Assembly (NCBI GenBank): GCA_013330285.1
Contig: DUIP01000118.1
Location: 11,914 to 36,141 of the forward strand
Direction of reading: 5' to 3'
Source of the DNA: Candidatus Poseidoniaceae archaeon
Lineage (GTDB): Archaea; Thermoplasmatota; Poseidoniia; Poseidoniales; Poseidoniaceae
Length of the DNA: 24,228 nucleotides
The notes under the pieces were generated by a model. The model made no database searches. It was not told the DNA's origin and saw only the letters and a program-made list of their open reading frames with translations. The translations under genes were made by a program, and so were the position numbers. Below are positions 8,261 to 16,608 of the stretch, piece by piece. Positions within the stretch are counted from its first letter, which is position 1. Each line of letters begins with the position of its first letter.

Positions 8261-8722
8261 TCAAAGACCGATTGAGCGCATGGTGGAGACCAAACTGCTT
8301 GCTTCATGGTAGTCTCCTGGGGAAAAATACCCGCTGAATTCACCATGCTCGTCAACGGCAACGACTGCCTGAGGCGATCGCTTTTTGATTTCGGAAAGCA
8401 CATGCTTCAATGTGTCAGTATGTTCAACCTGAAGAAAATCCATTTCCATCCACTCAGCACATTTGGAACTTGTCACGTCGGCCGCCTCCGCCATTGCTTT
8501 GAGGAATTGAGTATGTCCAAGAACGCCTCTCACCTTGTTCTCATCCGATAGGACGACAACGATTCCACCAGAGATGGTCAACATTCGTCGAGCCCCTTCC
8601 TGCAGTGTGTCTTCAATACCGATGGTCATATGTTCATCGTCAAGGTTCAAGTCTGCCACGGTCTTTGCCATACCTTGAGGACATAGGGTTGGCTCTATGA
8701 GCCTTCCTTTTTTGAATTTCAA
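8261..8722 (-). CDS. Tandem CBS-domain protein
   Basis: 153 residues from a TTG start that overlaps the gltX stop in the sequence TTGA. An in-frame ATG at 8671 would give a 136-residue protein beginning MAKTVADLNL, a natural first residue for a CBS domain, so the start is uncertain. Two CBS motifs fill the protein: about residues 19-79 (TVADL... TLQEGARRML... GGIVVVL... VRGVLG) and about 88-146 (WMEMDFLQVEHTDTL... AVVAVDEHGEFSGYFSPGDY). A CBS pair forms a Bateman module that usually binds adenosine nucleotides and senses energy or ionic state. No catalytic domain is attached. As the last gene of a likely operon with gltX it may couple nucleotide status to a partner, but the partner is unknown. 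Confidence 0.88.
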   Translation of the reverse strand: MKFKKGRLIEPTLCPQGMAKTVADLNLDDEHMTIGIEDTLQEGARRMLTISGGIVVVLSDENKVRGVLGHTQFLKAMAEAADVTSSKCAEWMEMDFLQVEHTDTLKHVLSEIKKRSPQAVVAVDEHGEFSGYFSPGDYHEASSLVSTMRSIGL

Positions 8723-10464
8723 GAGTGACTGAACAAAATTGTGGTTTCATCGATGACTCGACCATAACCAATTCGTTCCAACTGAACGATGGTTCCTTCG
8801 GGGTAGGCATGACTTTCCATTTGGCCAACATGTTCAATGATTTCTCCATCCTGAGCAATGATGAGTTTTCCTTGACGGCTCTGTTCCTCACTTAACCAGT
8901 GAATGATTGGACGGTTGTCACTGCGATCGATGGACACGACTGTTGCCTCGAGTCCTTCGATGTCAAGGTCAGCGAAACCTTTCAAGCGTAAGTTTCCTTT
9001 TCCAAGGTCTTCATCCTCAATCCAAACAGTTTTCGAATGCAAATCAAATGTGCGCTTCCCCATAGTTTCGTGATTTGGATGCACATCGATTTCAATGAAT
9101 TCGGGATGTTGTCCCTTGAGTTGAACCGAAACAGGGCTTCGTACGAAAGCGAGCCGTGGTGCTTCATCATCCACCTGCTTTGTGTTATGTGAAAAAAGCG
9201 ATGAGAGTGGAACTGAAATGTCCTTTTGTGTGACGCCCAGTTCGACCCAAAAAGAGCGTAATGCTTCGGAAGTAATGCCTCTTCGTTTGAGTGCTTGCAG
9301 GGTCGGCAACCTCGGGTCATCCCAGCCAGAGAACTTCCCGGCCTCAATGTCTCTTCGCATTTGCGAAGTTGAAAATCCACCCCACTCATGGACTTTGACT
9401 CGGCCCCAATACATTGTCTCTGGATAGGTCCAACCAAAGTGGCCGTAAAGCAAGGTCTGCTTACGAGTCGAATCCATCAAATCCTTGCCACGTATGATGT
9501 GTGTAACGCCTTGGAGATGATCTTCAACTGCACTCTGAAAGTCGAGAAGAGGCCAAACTCGATACTTCGATCCAATGCCGGGGCGGGGGTGGGGGTGATG
9601 AGCAGTGTCTTGCATTCGGAGCGCTGGCCAATCCCTTAATGCGGGATTTTTGAGCGTCATGTCGGTCTTCACCCTCACAACTGCATCGCCAGGCTTGAAG
9701 GTGCCATCGAGCATTTTGCCCCACAATTCCATGTTTAATTCTGAGGAGTTAGGTCTGCAAGGGCATTCTGTTTTGTCAACTCGGAACACCTTGAATTCTT
9801 CACCAGTGCATTGGCACACATAACCAAAACCTCGCTTAAGCATCATTTCTGCGTGCTCATAATATTGCGGTATACGGTCACTTGCAATGACGATTCGATG
9901 TGGTGCAAAACCAAGGAGCCATTCGGCTTCTTTTGGTATCTCTCCATAGGCATCAGGCAAGGGCGGTTTCACAACAGTGTCAGTGTCATCAAAGCGTAGA
10001 ATCAGTTCACCATCCCATTCTTTGGCGTACTCTCCATTGATGACAATCCCGCGCGCATGACCAAAACTAAGCGACCCATTTGGATTCGGTGCAAAGCGGA
10101 GAACAACCTTACCTTTCTCAGCATTTTTCAATTCTGGTAGTCCGACTCGGCGTTCCTTTTTCTCCCTCTTTTCCAAAAGGTGAGGTGCTTCCTTTTCCAA
10201 AATGTCCCGTAATGCATCAAGGCCATCAGACGCAGCCATAGCATTTGCTTCGGCCACGGCCTTTGCGATCAGGGGTGAAATCACCTTTCCATGAGGGCGC
10301 AAATCTGCTCTGGTGCCCATAAGTCGGCCAATGACAGAGCCCGGTGCTGCTTTTCCTTCATACTCAATTGCGTTTTGCAACGCCAGATGTCTGAAGGCAG
10401 CGAGGGTTGCTTCATCGGGTGACCATGACATGGGGTTCAACTCACGCTGTCGCCTTTCCTTCAT
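8719..10464 (-). CDS. gltX: Glutamyl-tRNA synthetase, archaeal type
   Basis: 581 residues from the ATG at 10464. A TTG one codon upstream and an ATG at 10431 (MSWSPDEATL) are alternatives. The enzyme charges tRNA-Glu with glutamate in the cytosol. A ~100-residue N-terminal helical extension typical of archaeal/eukaryotic GluRS precedes the Rossmann catalytic domain. That domain carries the class I HIGH-region variant (RFAPNPNGSLSFGHARG), then ILRFDDTDT, the IIRGKDLMDSTRKQ segment and the KMSKS-region variant (FSTSQMRRDI) followed by GWDDPRLPTLQALKRRGI. The C-terminal part is the beta-barrel anticodon-binding region of the GlnRS/archaeal GluRS subclass. It lies 21-24 nt after rnhB and overlaps the CBS gene by 4 nt. 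Whether it is strictly tRNA-Glu specific depends on a GatDE/GatCAB system not seen in this window. Confidence 0.95.
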   Translation of the reverse strand: MKERRQRELNPMSWSPDEATLAAFRHLALQNAIEYEGKAAPGSVIGRLMGTRADLRPHGKVISPLIAKAVAEANAMAASDGLDALRDILEKEAPHLLEKREKKERRVGLPELKNAEKGKVVLRFAPNPNGSLSFGHARGIVINGEYAKEWDGELILRFDDTDTVVKPPLPDAYGEIPKEAEWLLGFAPHRIVIASDRIPQYYEHAEMMLKRGFGYVCQCTGEEFKVFRVDKTECPCRPNSSELNMELWGKMLDGTFKPGDAVVRVKTDMTLKNPALRDWPALRMQDTAHHPHPRPGIGSKYRVWPLLDFQSAVEDHLQGVTHIIRGKDLMDSTRKQTLLYGHFGWTYPETMYWGRVKVHEWGGFSTSQMRRDIEAGKFSGWDDPRLPTLQALKRRGITSEALRSFWVELGVTQKDISVPLSSLFSHNTKQVDDEAPRLAFVRSPVSVQLKGQHPEFIEIDVHPNHETMGKRTFDLHSKTVWIEDEDLGKGNLRLKGFADLDIEGLEATVVSIDRSDNRPIIHWLSEEQSRQGKLIIAQDGEIIEHVGQMESHAYPEGTIVQLERIGYGRVIDETTILFSHS

Positions 10465-10488
10465 CAATTGAGTGGCGGTTGAGATGGC

Positions 10489-11223
10489 TCAGGGCCCAAA
10501 CAATGTACGTTGTTTCTTGTCTGTGAATCTGCGAACAGGTGGATCTTCGCCATGGAGTGCATTCCATTCACGCTTGACAGTTTTCCATGACCAGCGCAAA
10601 GCATCATGCGGTGTTTTTCCTTTGAGCAGTGCTGGTAGTGCTGCCTTTGTGTGTGGATCTGAAGGGTAGCCTGAACCAATAGGAAATCCGATTTCGTTCT
10701 CCAAAGCGTCGATGATTTCATCCCTCCTCACTTTAGCAAGGATACTTGCCATCCCTACGATGGCATGATTTGTATCTGCTTTATGTTCTGAGGACATCGT
10801 CGAATTGTTCCAGGGCCAGTCTGTCAAACGTGCTGCGATTCGGTCTGTAAATCGCTGAGCATTAACGTCGCATGCGTCATTGAGAATAGAGACGCCATCC
10901 CCCACATGGTGGCGAATTGGATTCAAAGCTTCGGCGAACAATTCCACCTCCAAGAGGTTGAGTCCATTGTTCATGACAGCAGCGTCAATCCGTGGTGGCA
11001 TGCACTCAATCAGCTGGTGTTTCCATCCACGCTGATCAGCGTTGAGGTGAAACCAATTCACCATTTCCAGACGCTTGGTGTGCGTGAGGTCTTTTGAATC
11101 ACGAATCCCATGTTCGATGAGCATGTGGAGATCTTTCGTGGGAATAGCCACCGCACCAACAACCAAGGGGCCAAGAACAGGCCCTCGCCCTGCTTCATCC
11201 ACACCAGCAGACCACATGGTCAC
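10489..11223 (-). CDS. rnhB: Ribonuclease HII
   Basis: 244 residues from a GTG whose bases overlap the upstream gene's stop (GTGA). The ATG two codons later at 11217 is an equally good start. RNase HII cleaves the RNA strand of RNA/DNA hybrids and incises at single ribonucleotides in DNA. Conserved features are the GVDEAGRGPVLGP motif (D9, E10), the RDSKDL segment, D116 in NDACDVNAQRF, and D150 in HKADTNHAIVGMASILAKV, which together give the four-carboxylate active site. The C-terminal GSGYPSDPHT segment is also typical. Residue 150 as the fourth catalytic acid is assigned by family pattern. It is the second gene of the operon starting at 13700. Confidence 0.96.
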   Translation of the reverse strand: MTMWSAGVDEAGRGPVLGPLVVGAVAIPTKDLHMLIEHGIRDSKDLTHTKRLEMVNWFHLNADQRGWKHQLIECMPPRIDAAVMNNGLNLLEVELFAEALNPIRHHVGDGVSILNDACDVNAQRFTDRIAARLTDWPWNNSTMSSEHKADTNHAIVGMASILAKVRRDEIIDALENEIGFPIGSGYPSDPHTKAALPALLKGKTPHDALRWSWKTVKREWNALHGEDPPVRRFTDKKQRTLFGP

Positions 11224-13700
11224 ACATCCAAATCATCCAAGTCAATCATTGAAGGTGTTCTTGGGAGCGGGACACTGCTTTTCTCCGCCTGTGATTCAGT
11301 TGGCCCAAGAATCTCCTTTGGGTCGTTTCGAACAGTCATGTTGGGTTGCACTTCAACATCGGGGAGAATGCTCTCATCGCTCACAGATTGGGCAATGTTC
11401 CCTGTGTTGATGTCGAGCAGTAAATCATCAGCCTTGGCGATGGTTCGAAGATTATCCTGCGCATCGAGTGCTTTCGCAGCAGCACTGTGGACCGCAGCTT
11501 CGACTGGTGCAGGTGCTGGAGTGGGGCTGCCTGCACGGTTTGTGAACGCCTCTTGGAAGTGCTCAGGCGACACCGCCATGACGACTTCTTTGACCTCAAC
11601 GACTTGTTTTTCTTGGAATTTCTCCATCCAGTCTTGCGCCTCTTCTTTGGGTGCTGGCGCGTGCATCTGGTGGTAGAGCAATTGCTCCTTGGTACGTTCC
11701 TTTCGAGCGATCACTGCACGTTGAATAATCGCCACAGATACGACCAGTGAAAGAATCACCCAGAACCATGCGAGCGCGATTTCTATGATTGTATTGATGA
11801 TCTCTGAAGGCTCAAACCAGCTCGTTGATTCCTCAACTTCCTGCCATGGTACGCCAAGATAACTTCCTACGCTGGTTTGAATGAACGGTTCATCAGGGGC
11901 AAATTGCGAACGGACCGTGGTGTTCACATACACTGTGCCATTGCTTTGCTGATCTTGTGGTAAGTCGACCCATGCTTCTATTGTGAAGTTGAATCCAATT
12001 GGTATGTCCGAAATTTCATACGATCTCGGGTACTCAATATTCTCCTCGTACACGGCGATAAACGGGGGTATGAACGACATTGGCGTGGAATGTGAAGATT
12101 GTAATTGAACGAGCAAACCATCGACTGCGTTTCCTTCATTTCGTGCAGTCATTGAAATTGATAACCGGCCATTTTTGTCGATTGTTTCCTCAATGTCTTC
12201 AAACACCCACAGAATGACAGGTGCAATTTTTGTTGGTACGGCCACTTGCCCAACAGGGAACTCAGTTCCATCTAAGCGGACCTCAAGGGCCACATCTCCT
12301 GTTTCAAACGCCAATGCATCTGCATTGGCCACAACCTGAACCATCTCAACAAGGGTGGACTCAAACGGGTCGAGACTTACAGAACTCACCAGCAAAGTAG
12401 CAGCGACTGAATCGGGGGCAGAAATGAGATGAATCGAAAAGGTGTCCCTTGCATTCCCAGTGTTTTCAATCAGCACCGAGGCTGAACATGTGGCGTTTGG
12501 TAAAAGGTACTGGCACTCATCGGTTTGAATCGCTACGGTTGCGTTTCGTTGCCAATCGATTGACGCTCCAACATCAATGGTCCTCACTCGCTCTTGTGCT
12601 CCTTGTGCAAACACTCGGACCCTCACATCGATTGAACCAAAATAATCCCCTGGTGCCTGAAATCCGATTTCAATTGAGCGTGATTCATTTGGCGCGAGTT
12701 CAACACTTTCGAGTCCCTTGAACAAAGCCATAGTCCAGCCATTCCTCGCAATGCGGTCCTCCAGAGCGAGTCCAGGGATCGGCTGTCCTTGTTCATCGAT
12801 GGCTTGTAGGGTAATGTTGAGCCGATTGTATGTGTTTCCGACATTGCGTACATCAACCACAATTCGACCATTTGCTCCAGGGTCCAATACCAAATCATCG
12901 CCCTTTGCATCTATCGAGGCATTACGATATGAGTCTAAGAGCAAATCAAACGACCATTGTGATACTGCTTTGTCGATGCTTGAAACGGCCTTGAGTTGGA
13001 ACCTAGGGCCTGTTTGGGCGAGCGGACTTCCATCGATAATTTCCGGTATATCAACCCACAAATAGACGTAAGCAAGTTGGCCTGGTGCGAGGGTTTCGTA
13101 TGCATTCACACCGTCTGTGTCATTCATTGTCCATCCCCAATTCCATCCACTGGTGGTGTACAAATTGAACGTCACATCATCATCATAGGATGCATTGTTT
13201 GTAATGTTGACAGCAACTGAAGTTCGTGTGCCTGCGTCACTGATGAAGGATGAGATGCCTTGGTTGCCAAAATCCAGTCTCGAATATGGAGCGACGATGA
13301 CAGTGAGGTCATGGTTCGACTCCCAATCTTGGTCATCGGCTGAGGAAAGTTGGAGTTGAATGGTTTGGGTTCCATAACTTGCTGATGAAATCGCACTGAG
13401 ATTGAACTTCAAACTCTTCAGGTAGCCTGCTTCGAGTGTGTGGGTTAGAGGGAGTCCAGAGATCAAAAGTTCTGATGGTATGTTTGTCGCATCAATGGTG
13501 AAGGTTTGCTCTTCTGATCCCATGTTGTGTAGGGTAAAATGGACTTCACACAGTTCATTTCTATGAACGACAGTCTCTTCCAGACCGATGAGCGTTGCCT
13601 CCGTTGTTCGTGCCGTTGGTTGTTGTTCACCCTCGGCATTGCCAATGAGTGGAGACGCGCTGTGAAGCAACAGCATCACGAGGATGATATGCCAGCGCAT
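11220..13700 (-). CDS. Surface protein with NEW3/CARDB-like beta-sandwich repeats and cytoplasmic Pro/Ala-rich tail
   Basis: 826 residues, ATG start. Residues 1-22 are a signal peptide (MRWHIILVMLLLHSASPL). The ectodomain contains several repeats of the CARDB / NEW3 (COG1470-like) type, recognisable by recurring N-x-G-N turns before strands: VRNVGNTYNRLNI, ENTGNARDTFSI, ARNEGNAVDGLLV, each followed by a strand and a P-x-E-S or similar turn. A membrane helix lies at about 636-660 (AWFWVILSLVVSVAIIQ). Its cytoplasmic side begins RAVIARKERTKEQ. The tail of ~166 residues holds a Glu/Lys-rich helix, an Ala/Pro-rich linker (SPTPAPAPVEAAVHSA) and an acidic end (DLDDLDV). Such repeats usually act as stalks or adhesion modules. 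It heads an operon with rnhB, gltX and the CBS gene through a 4-nt overlap. No function is assigned. Confidence 0.87.
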   Translation of the reverse strand: MRWHIILVMLLLHSASPLIGNAEGEQQPTARTTEATLIGLEETVVHRNELCEVHFTLHNMGSEEQTFTIDATNIPSELLISGLPLTHTLEAGYLKSLKFNLSAISSASYGTQTIQLQLSSADDQDWESNHDLTVIVAPYSRLDFGNQGISSFISDAGTRTSVAVNITNNASYDDDVTFNLYTTSGWNWGWTMNDTDGVNAYETLAPGQLAYVYLWVDIPEIIDGSPLAQTGPRFQLKAVSSIDKAVSQWSFDLLLDSYRNASIDAKGDDLVLDPGANGRIVVDVRNVGNTYNRLNITLQAIDEQGQPIPGLALEDRIARNGWTMALFKGLESVELAPNESRSIEIGFQAPGDYFGSIDVRVRVFAQGAQERVRTIDVGASIDWQRNATVAIQTDECQYLLPNATCSASVLIENTGNARDTFSIHLISAPDSVAATLLVSSVSLDPFESTLVEMVQVVANADALAFETGDVALEVRLDGTEFPVGQVAVPTKIAPVILWVFEDIEETIDKNGRLSISMTARNEGNAVDGLLVQLQSSHSTPMSFIPPFIAVYEENIEYPRSYEISDIPIGFNFTIEAWVDLPQDQQSNGTVYVNTTVRSQFAPDEPFIQTSVGSYLGVPWQEVEESTSWFEPSEIINTIIEIALAWFWVILSLVVSVAIIQRAVIARKERTKEQLLYHQMHAPAPKEEAQDWMEKFQEKQVVEVKEVVMAVSPEHFQEAFTNRAGSPTPAPAPVEAAVHSAAAKALDAQDNLRTIAKADDLLLDINTGNIAQSVSDESILPDVEVQPNMTVRNDPKEILGPTESQAEKSSVPLPRTPSMIDLDDLDV

Positions 13701-13794
13701 GATTCGTGCAAGCCTTGACCTCCTTCAAGATGCCTCCTCTCATGCGTCAATGGTGGTTCGGATTGTTCATCAAGGTGGTCGATTTCGCAAGGCT
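13701..13794. promoter_or_regulatory. Divergent intergenic region
   Basis: 94 bp separate the ATG of the 826-residue surface protein (minus strand) from the preferred ATG of the small protein at 13795 (plus strand). It should hold promoters for the rnhB/gltX operon and for the small gene. I do not see a strong TATA-like element. The plus-strand frame is open back to 13684, so part of it could be coding if an earlier start (13684 or 13750) is used. Confidence 0.35.
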
Positions 13795-14169
13795 ATGCCC
13801 CCCATTTGGCCATTTGGAAAAAAGAAGCAGCCATTACAATTGGCAGAAGAACCTCCTGCACCTGTCATCTATCGAAAAACAGGAGATCAAGGCATTAGTT
13901 CAGGTTCCACAGATCAACAGAAAGAAGATTACAAGGCAGCGCTTTCCTTTTTTGGAAGTGGAAATGAGACCGTGGAACGAGCCACGGACCAATCAAAGCA
14001 CTATGATGGAGTTGTTGCGTCAAGTCAACCAGCCACACCGGCCATCAAAGAAGTCGTTGATTGGCATCACCACACGGATGGCTACCATTACAAAAAATTA
14101 CCAGATGGTGCGTTTGATCCAGTGCCCTATGTTCGAAGTCAAGATGGGAAATATACCCCTTATTCCTAA
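13795..14169 (+). CDS. Small hypothetical protein
   Basis: 124 residues from the ATG at 13795 (MPPIWPFGKKK). The frame also has an ATG at 13684, but that would run across the divergent gene's start and add a region with poor coding character. The protein has no signal peptide or membrane segment. The N-terminal half is basic then Pro/Gln-rich and looks disordered. The C-terminal ~30 residues form a distinctive aromatic/His-rich motif (DWHHHTDGYHYKKLPDG, then DPVPYVRSQDGKYTPYS) that may be a small beta module. I do not recognise the family. The gene ends with TAA directly against the stop of the convergent SRAP gene. Confidence 0.65.
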   Translation: MPPIWPFGKKKQPLQLAEEPPAPVIYRKTGDQGISSGSTDQQKEDYKAALSFFGSGNETVERATDQSKHYDGVVASSQPATPAIKEVVDWHHHTDGYHYKKLPDGAFDPVPYVRSQDGKYTPYS

Positions 14170-14841
14170 TCACCACAGTGTCGGGACTGGATTGATGAGG
14201 TGGCTTCCCTCACTTGTAGACGCATTGACTTCACGATCCACAACATGCCTGTCAATCAAAGCATTTTGGGGTTGGGAGCGGATGTCCTTTCCTCCTAGAA
14301 AATCGGAAATCTGGTGTTCTTCGAGTACCAATGGCATGCGGTGGTGTACCTCGCGCACATCATCGTTCGATTCAACCGTCAACAATGCAAAAGATTCGAC
14401 ATGATCACCATCTGCGGACGACCAAGACTCCCATATGCCGCCAAGCCAGCACGGGCCACCATTGATTCTGTAATGGTACCATGGCACCTTGCCCTGCACA
14501 GTTGTCATCCATTCATACCAGCCATCGGCTGGGACGATACATCTTCGATTGGCCCAAGCTTGCTTGAACATGGGTTTTTGATCGACGGTTTCAGCACGGG
14601 CATTGTTTGGCTCATGCGTCGATGGTTTCGACCAGTTTGGGCGTAGACCCCAACGCATCAATCGCATGTGTCGTGGAGCTGTTGAGCGGCGATCAATTCC
14701 ATTTTCAGTGACCACAGGCACCCAATGAGTTGGGGCAATATTCCATGAGGGGGTAAATGGAGTCAATGGCGAAAGTGGTTCGGATTGGATTGTATTGGCC
14801 ACTTCCTCTATCGGTGTGCCGAGGGCAAACCTTCCACACAT
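14170..14841 (-). CDS. SRAP-family protein (YedK/HMCES type, abasic-site DNA-protein crosslinker)
   Basis: 223 residues, ATG start fixed by the invariant MCGRF N-terminus; Cys2 becomes the N-terminal nucleophile after Met removal. SRAP proteins form a thiazolidine crosslink with abasic sites in single-stranded DNA and protect them during replication. Conserved residues are visible: C2, N34 in WNIAP, the NARAET motif at 80-85, E110 in PADGWYEW, and H166 in VHHRMP. Length matches the family. It is the last gene of an operon behind pheT, 9 nt after the pheT stop, with GGTGGTGAG immediately upstream as ribosome-binding sequence. The older label SOS response-associated peptidase is misleading for function. 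Confidence 0.95.
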   Translation of the reverse strand: MCGRFALGTPIEEVANTIQSEPLSPLTPFTPSWNIAPTHWVPVVTENGIDRRSTAPRHMRLMRWGLRPNWSKPSTHEPNNARAETVDQKPMFKQAWANRRCIVPADGWYEWMTTVQGKVPWYHYRINGGPCWLGGIWESWSSADGDHVESFALLTVESNDDVREVHHRMPLVLEEHQISDFLGGKDIRSQPQNALIDRHVVDREVNASTSEGSHLINPVPTLW

Positions 14842-14850
14842 CTCACCACC
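14842..14850 (-). promoter_or_regulatory. Ribosome-binding sequence of the SRAP gene
   Basis: Read on the minus strand, the nine bases between the pheT stop and the SRAP ATG are GGTGGTGAG. They offer GGTG/GGTGA pairing to the 3' end of 16S rRNA, although the spacing to the ATG is short. The tight junction suggests translational coupling to pheT. Confidence 0.5.
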
Positions 14851-16596
14851 TCAAACTGGATCTGGGAGTGCTCGTTCCAATTCCTGAATATCAAATTCTG
14901 CGCCACTTAACGGCACTTTGAGTTCGTAATGGTGTCCAACATGGGGGTCCATTTCTCCAAAACATCCGACGTGGATGCCATCAACAATGACTTTTGCGGA
15001 CCGTCCAGTCAACCACGGTCCCATTTTTCCACCGAGTGGCTCAATGGTGTAGTCCGTCGCACCAAGGTCCCTCATGATGGCTTGAATACGGCCACGGACG
15101 GCAGCGAATCCACCATTTTGCTCTGCCACGAGGAAGGCAAACCGGTCGCTGTTGACATGGTCGCGTACTACCGTTCCTAATTCGTAAACGGCCTGAGGCA
15201 GTTCGTGGTGCCTATTTGAGGCAAGCAATCGGAAAAGTCCGGGTAAAAGGTACTGACGAAGCAGCGTATGATCGATGGTGATGGGGTTCGTGATTCTCGT
15301 GACTTCACCCATAGCAGGCCACCGCATTGCCTCAAATTGGTCGGTGTCATTGGAAAGGGTGAGTGACTGAATCTGCATAAGTCCAAGGCCCTGAAGTGAA
15401 TCACGAATTCTTCGGCGAATATGACCATCCGTTCTTGGCAACGCAGTCAATGGCGCACGAGGAACATCCGTGCCAAGGTCTTCATAGCCATGCCCGATGG
15501 CCACATCTTCGACCAAATCAATGGGGTGCAAGATGTCGAACCTCCACCGGGGCATCATGAAGGTGAGGACAACATCGCCATCAACGACATCTGCCATATT
15601 CATTGGTTCCCGAGAAGGCGCATTTTCTGCTGCTTTACGGCCGAGAAAAACACCACCCATTCGGTTGATTGCGGTTTGGATTTCCTCATCGGTGAGCGCT
15701 CTGCCGAGCAATCCATTGAGCAAACGCTCCGTGACGTCGTGGCGGAGTGGTTCTGGGTTTGGCAGATGTTCGACTTTCCCATCAAAACAGGTCACCTCAA
15801 CGGATTCGATCGTTCCGCCTCGCTCTTCAAGTTGACTCGCGATGAGCATCAAACTGGCTTCACATGCCCGACGGTCCCAGCCGGTGACATCGATGAAGAA
15901 ATCCTTCGTTGCTGAGGTGACCGTGGTGTGATTCCCGTTGATAATTGGAGGGAATGAAAGCACGGCTTCATTTTTGTCTACAATGACTGGATATGTGTCC
16001 ATCCCTTCAAGCAGGTGTGCGTAATCTATGCCTTTTGGGTGCTTGGTGAGGATTTCATCGATGCTCATTTTTTCATCCATTGCTAAAGGCGTAAAGCTTG
16101 TGCTTCCTGGCACGGTTTTGACCCGGAATGGTGGAGAAAGAGTGGCAAGATCGTGGACACCTATTGAGGCACGCTTTCTTCCTCGTCCGAGTGCAAAGTG
16201 CAATTTCTCTTGGTGGTCCATAAGTGCCTTGATGAACGCTTCATTTTCAGCACCTGTACCCGATTGAACACCTCGTACAACAGCGCCTAGGATGACCGGT
16301 CGAACATGCTCAAGCGATGCATCAACAGTCATCGTAATCTTTCCCTTGGCGACATCAAGATTTGGTTTGGCCTTCTGCTTGTACAAGAAAGGCCTCATCG
16401 CTCTTGTCAATGTCTCGCCAGAGAGCAGGTCGGGTCGATCTGGAAAGATTTCAATGTCGAGGGTTTGATCATTGCAAGCATCAACATCTGTACCCAATAA
16501 AGGAAGTTCATCAGCCATTCTCGTGACGTCATTGTCCAGCCCGTGTCGGTTCAAGAGTTGGGCGATGAGACTTTGGTCAATAGAAATCGTTGGCAT
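14851..16596 (-). CDS. pheT: Phenylalanyl-tRNA synthetase beta subunit, archaeal type
   Basis: 581 residues, ATG start. The beta subunit pairs with PheS to charge tRNA-Phe. The length is that of the archaeal/eukaryotic PheT (~550-600), which lacks the bacterial EMAP-like and anticodon-binding extensions. Diagnostic segments are IEIFPDRPDLLSGETLTRAM near the N-terminus, the B3/B4 editing region in the middle, the B5-type RHDVTERLLNGLLG, and DILHPIDLVEDVAIGHGYEDL leading into the catalytic-like core. The C-terminal core includes RITNPITIDHTLLRQYLLPG. It follows the glutamate-synthase-like gene by 9 nt, with a Shine-Dalgarno overlapping that gene's stop. pheS is not in the window, so the two subunits are not adjacent downstream. 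Confidence 0.96.
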   Translation of the reverse strand: MPTISIDQSLIAQLLNRHGLDNDVTRMADELPLLGTDVDACNDQTLDIEIFPDRPDLLSGETLTRAMRPFLYKQKAKPNLDVAKGKITMTVDASLEHVRPVILGAVVRGVQSGTGAENEAFIKALMDHQEKLHFALGRGRKRASIGVHDLATLSPPFRVKTVPGSTSFTPLAMDEKMSIDEILTKHPKGIDYAHLLEGMDTYPVIVDKNEAVLSFPPIINGNHTTVTSATKDFFIDVTGWDRRACEASLMLIASQLEERGGTIESVEVTCFDGKVEHLPNPEPLRHDVTERLLNGLLGRALTDEEIQTAINRMGGVFLGRKAAENAPSREPMNMADVVDGDVVLTFMMPRWRFDILHPIDLVEDVAIGHGYEDLGTDVPRAPLTALPRTDGHIRRRIRDSLQGLGLMQIQSLTLSNDTDQFEAMRWPAMGEVTRITNPITIDHTLLRQYLLPGLFRLLASNRHHELPQAVYELGTVVRDHVNSDRFAFLVAEQNGGFAAVRGRIQAIMRDLGATDYTIEPLGGKMGPWLTGRSAKVIVDGIHVGCFGEMDPHVGHHYELKVPLSGAEFDIQELERALPDPV

Positions 16597-16598
16597 CG

Positions 16599-16608
16599 TA
16601 TCACCTCA
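16599..16608 (-). promoter_or_regulatory. Strong Shine-Dalgarno of pheT overlapping upstream stop
   Basis: On the minus strand the sequence TGAGGTGATACG precedes the pheT ATG at 16596. GAGGTGAT matches the anti-SD well, with about 4 nt spacing. Its first three bases, TGA, are the stop codon of the upstream gene, so terminating ribosomes would sit on the pheT initiation site. This is among the clearest SD sequences in the window. Confidence 0.65.

Noticed and set aside
9052..10100. Glutaminyl- rather than glutamyl-tRNA synthetase identity
   Set aside because: The PNPNG...GHARG and STSQM...GWDDPRLPTL pattern fits archaeal GluRS, and archaea generally make Gln-tRNA by amidation; specificity was still not tested.
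11110..11676. Plus-strand open frame of 188 codons opposite the surface-protein tail and rnhB start
   Set aside because: Antisense to two supported genes; Ser/Ala/Cys-rich low-information translation mirrors the Ala/Pro-rich tail on the other strand.
13706..14404. Plus-strand open frame of 232 codons overlapping the small protein and the SRAP gene
   Set aside because: It runs through the end of the well-supported SRAP gene and is out of frame with the better small ORF at 13795-14169.
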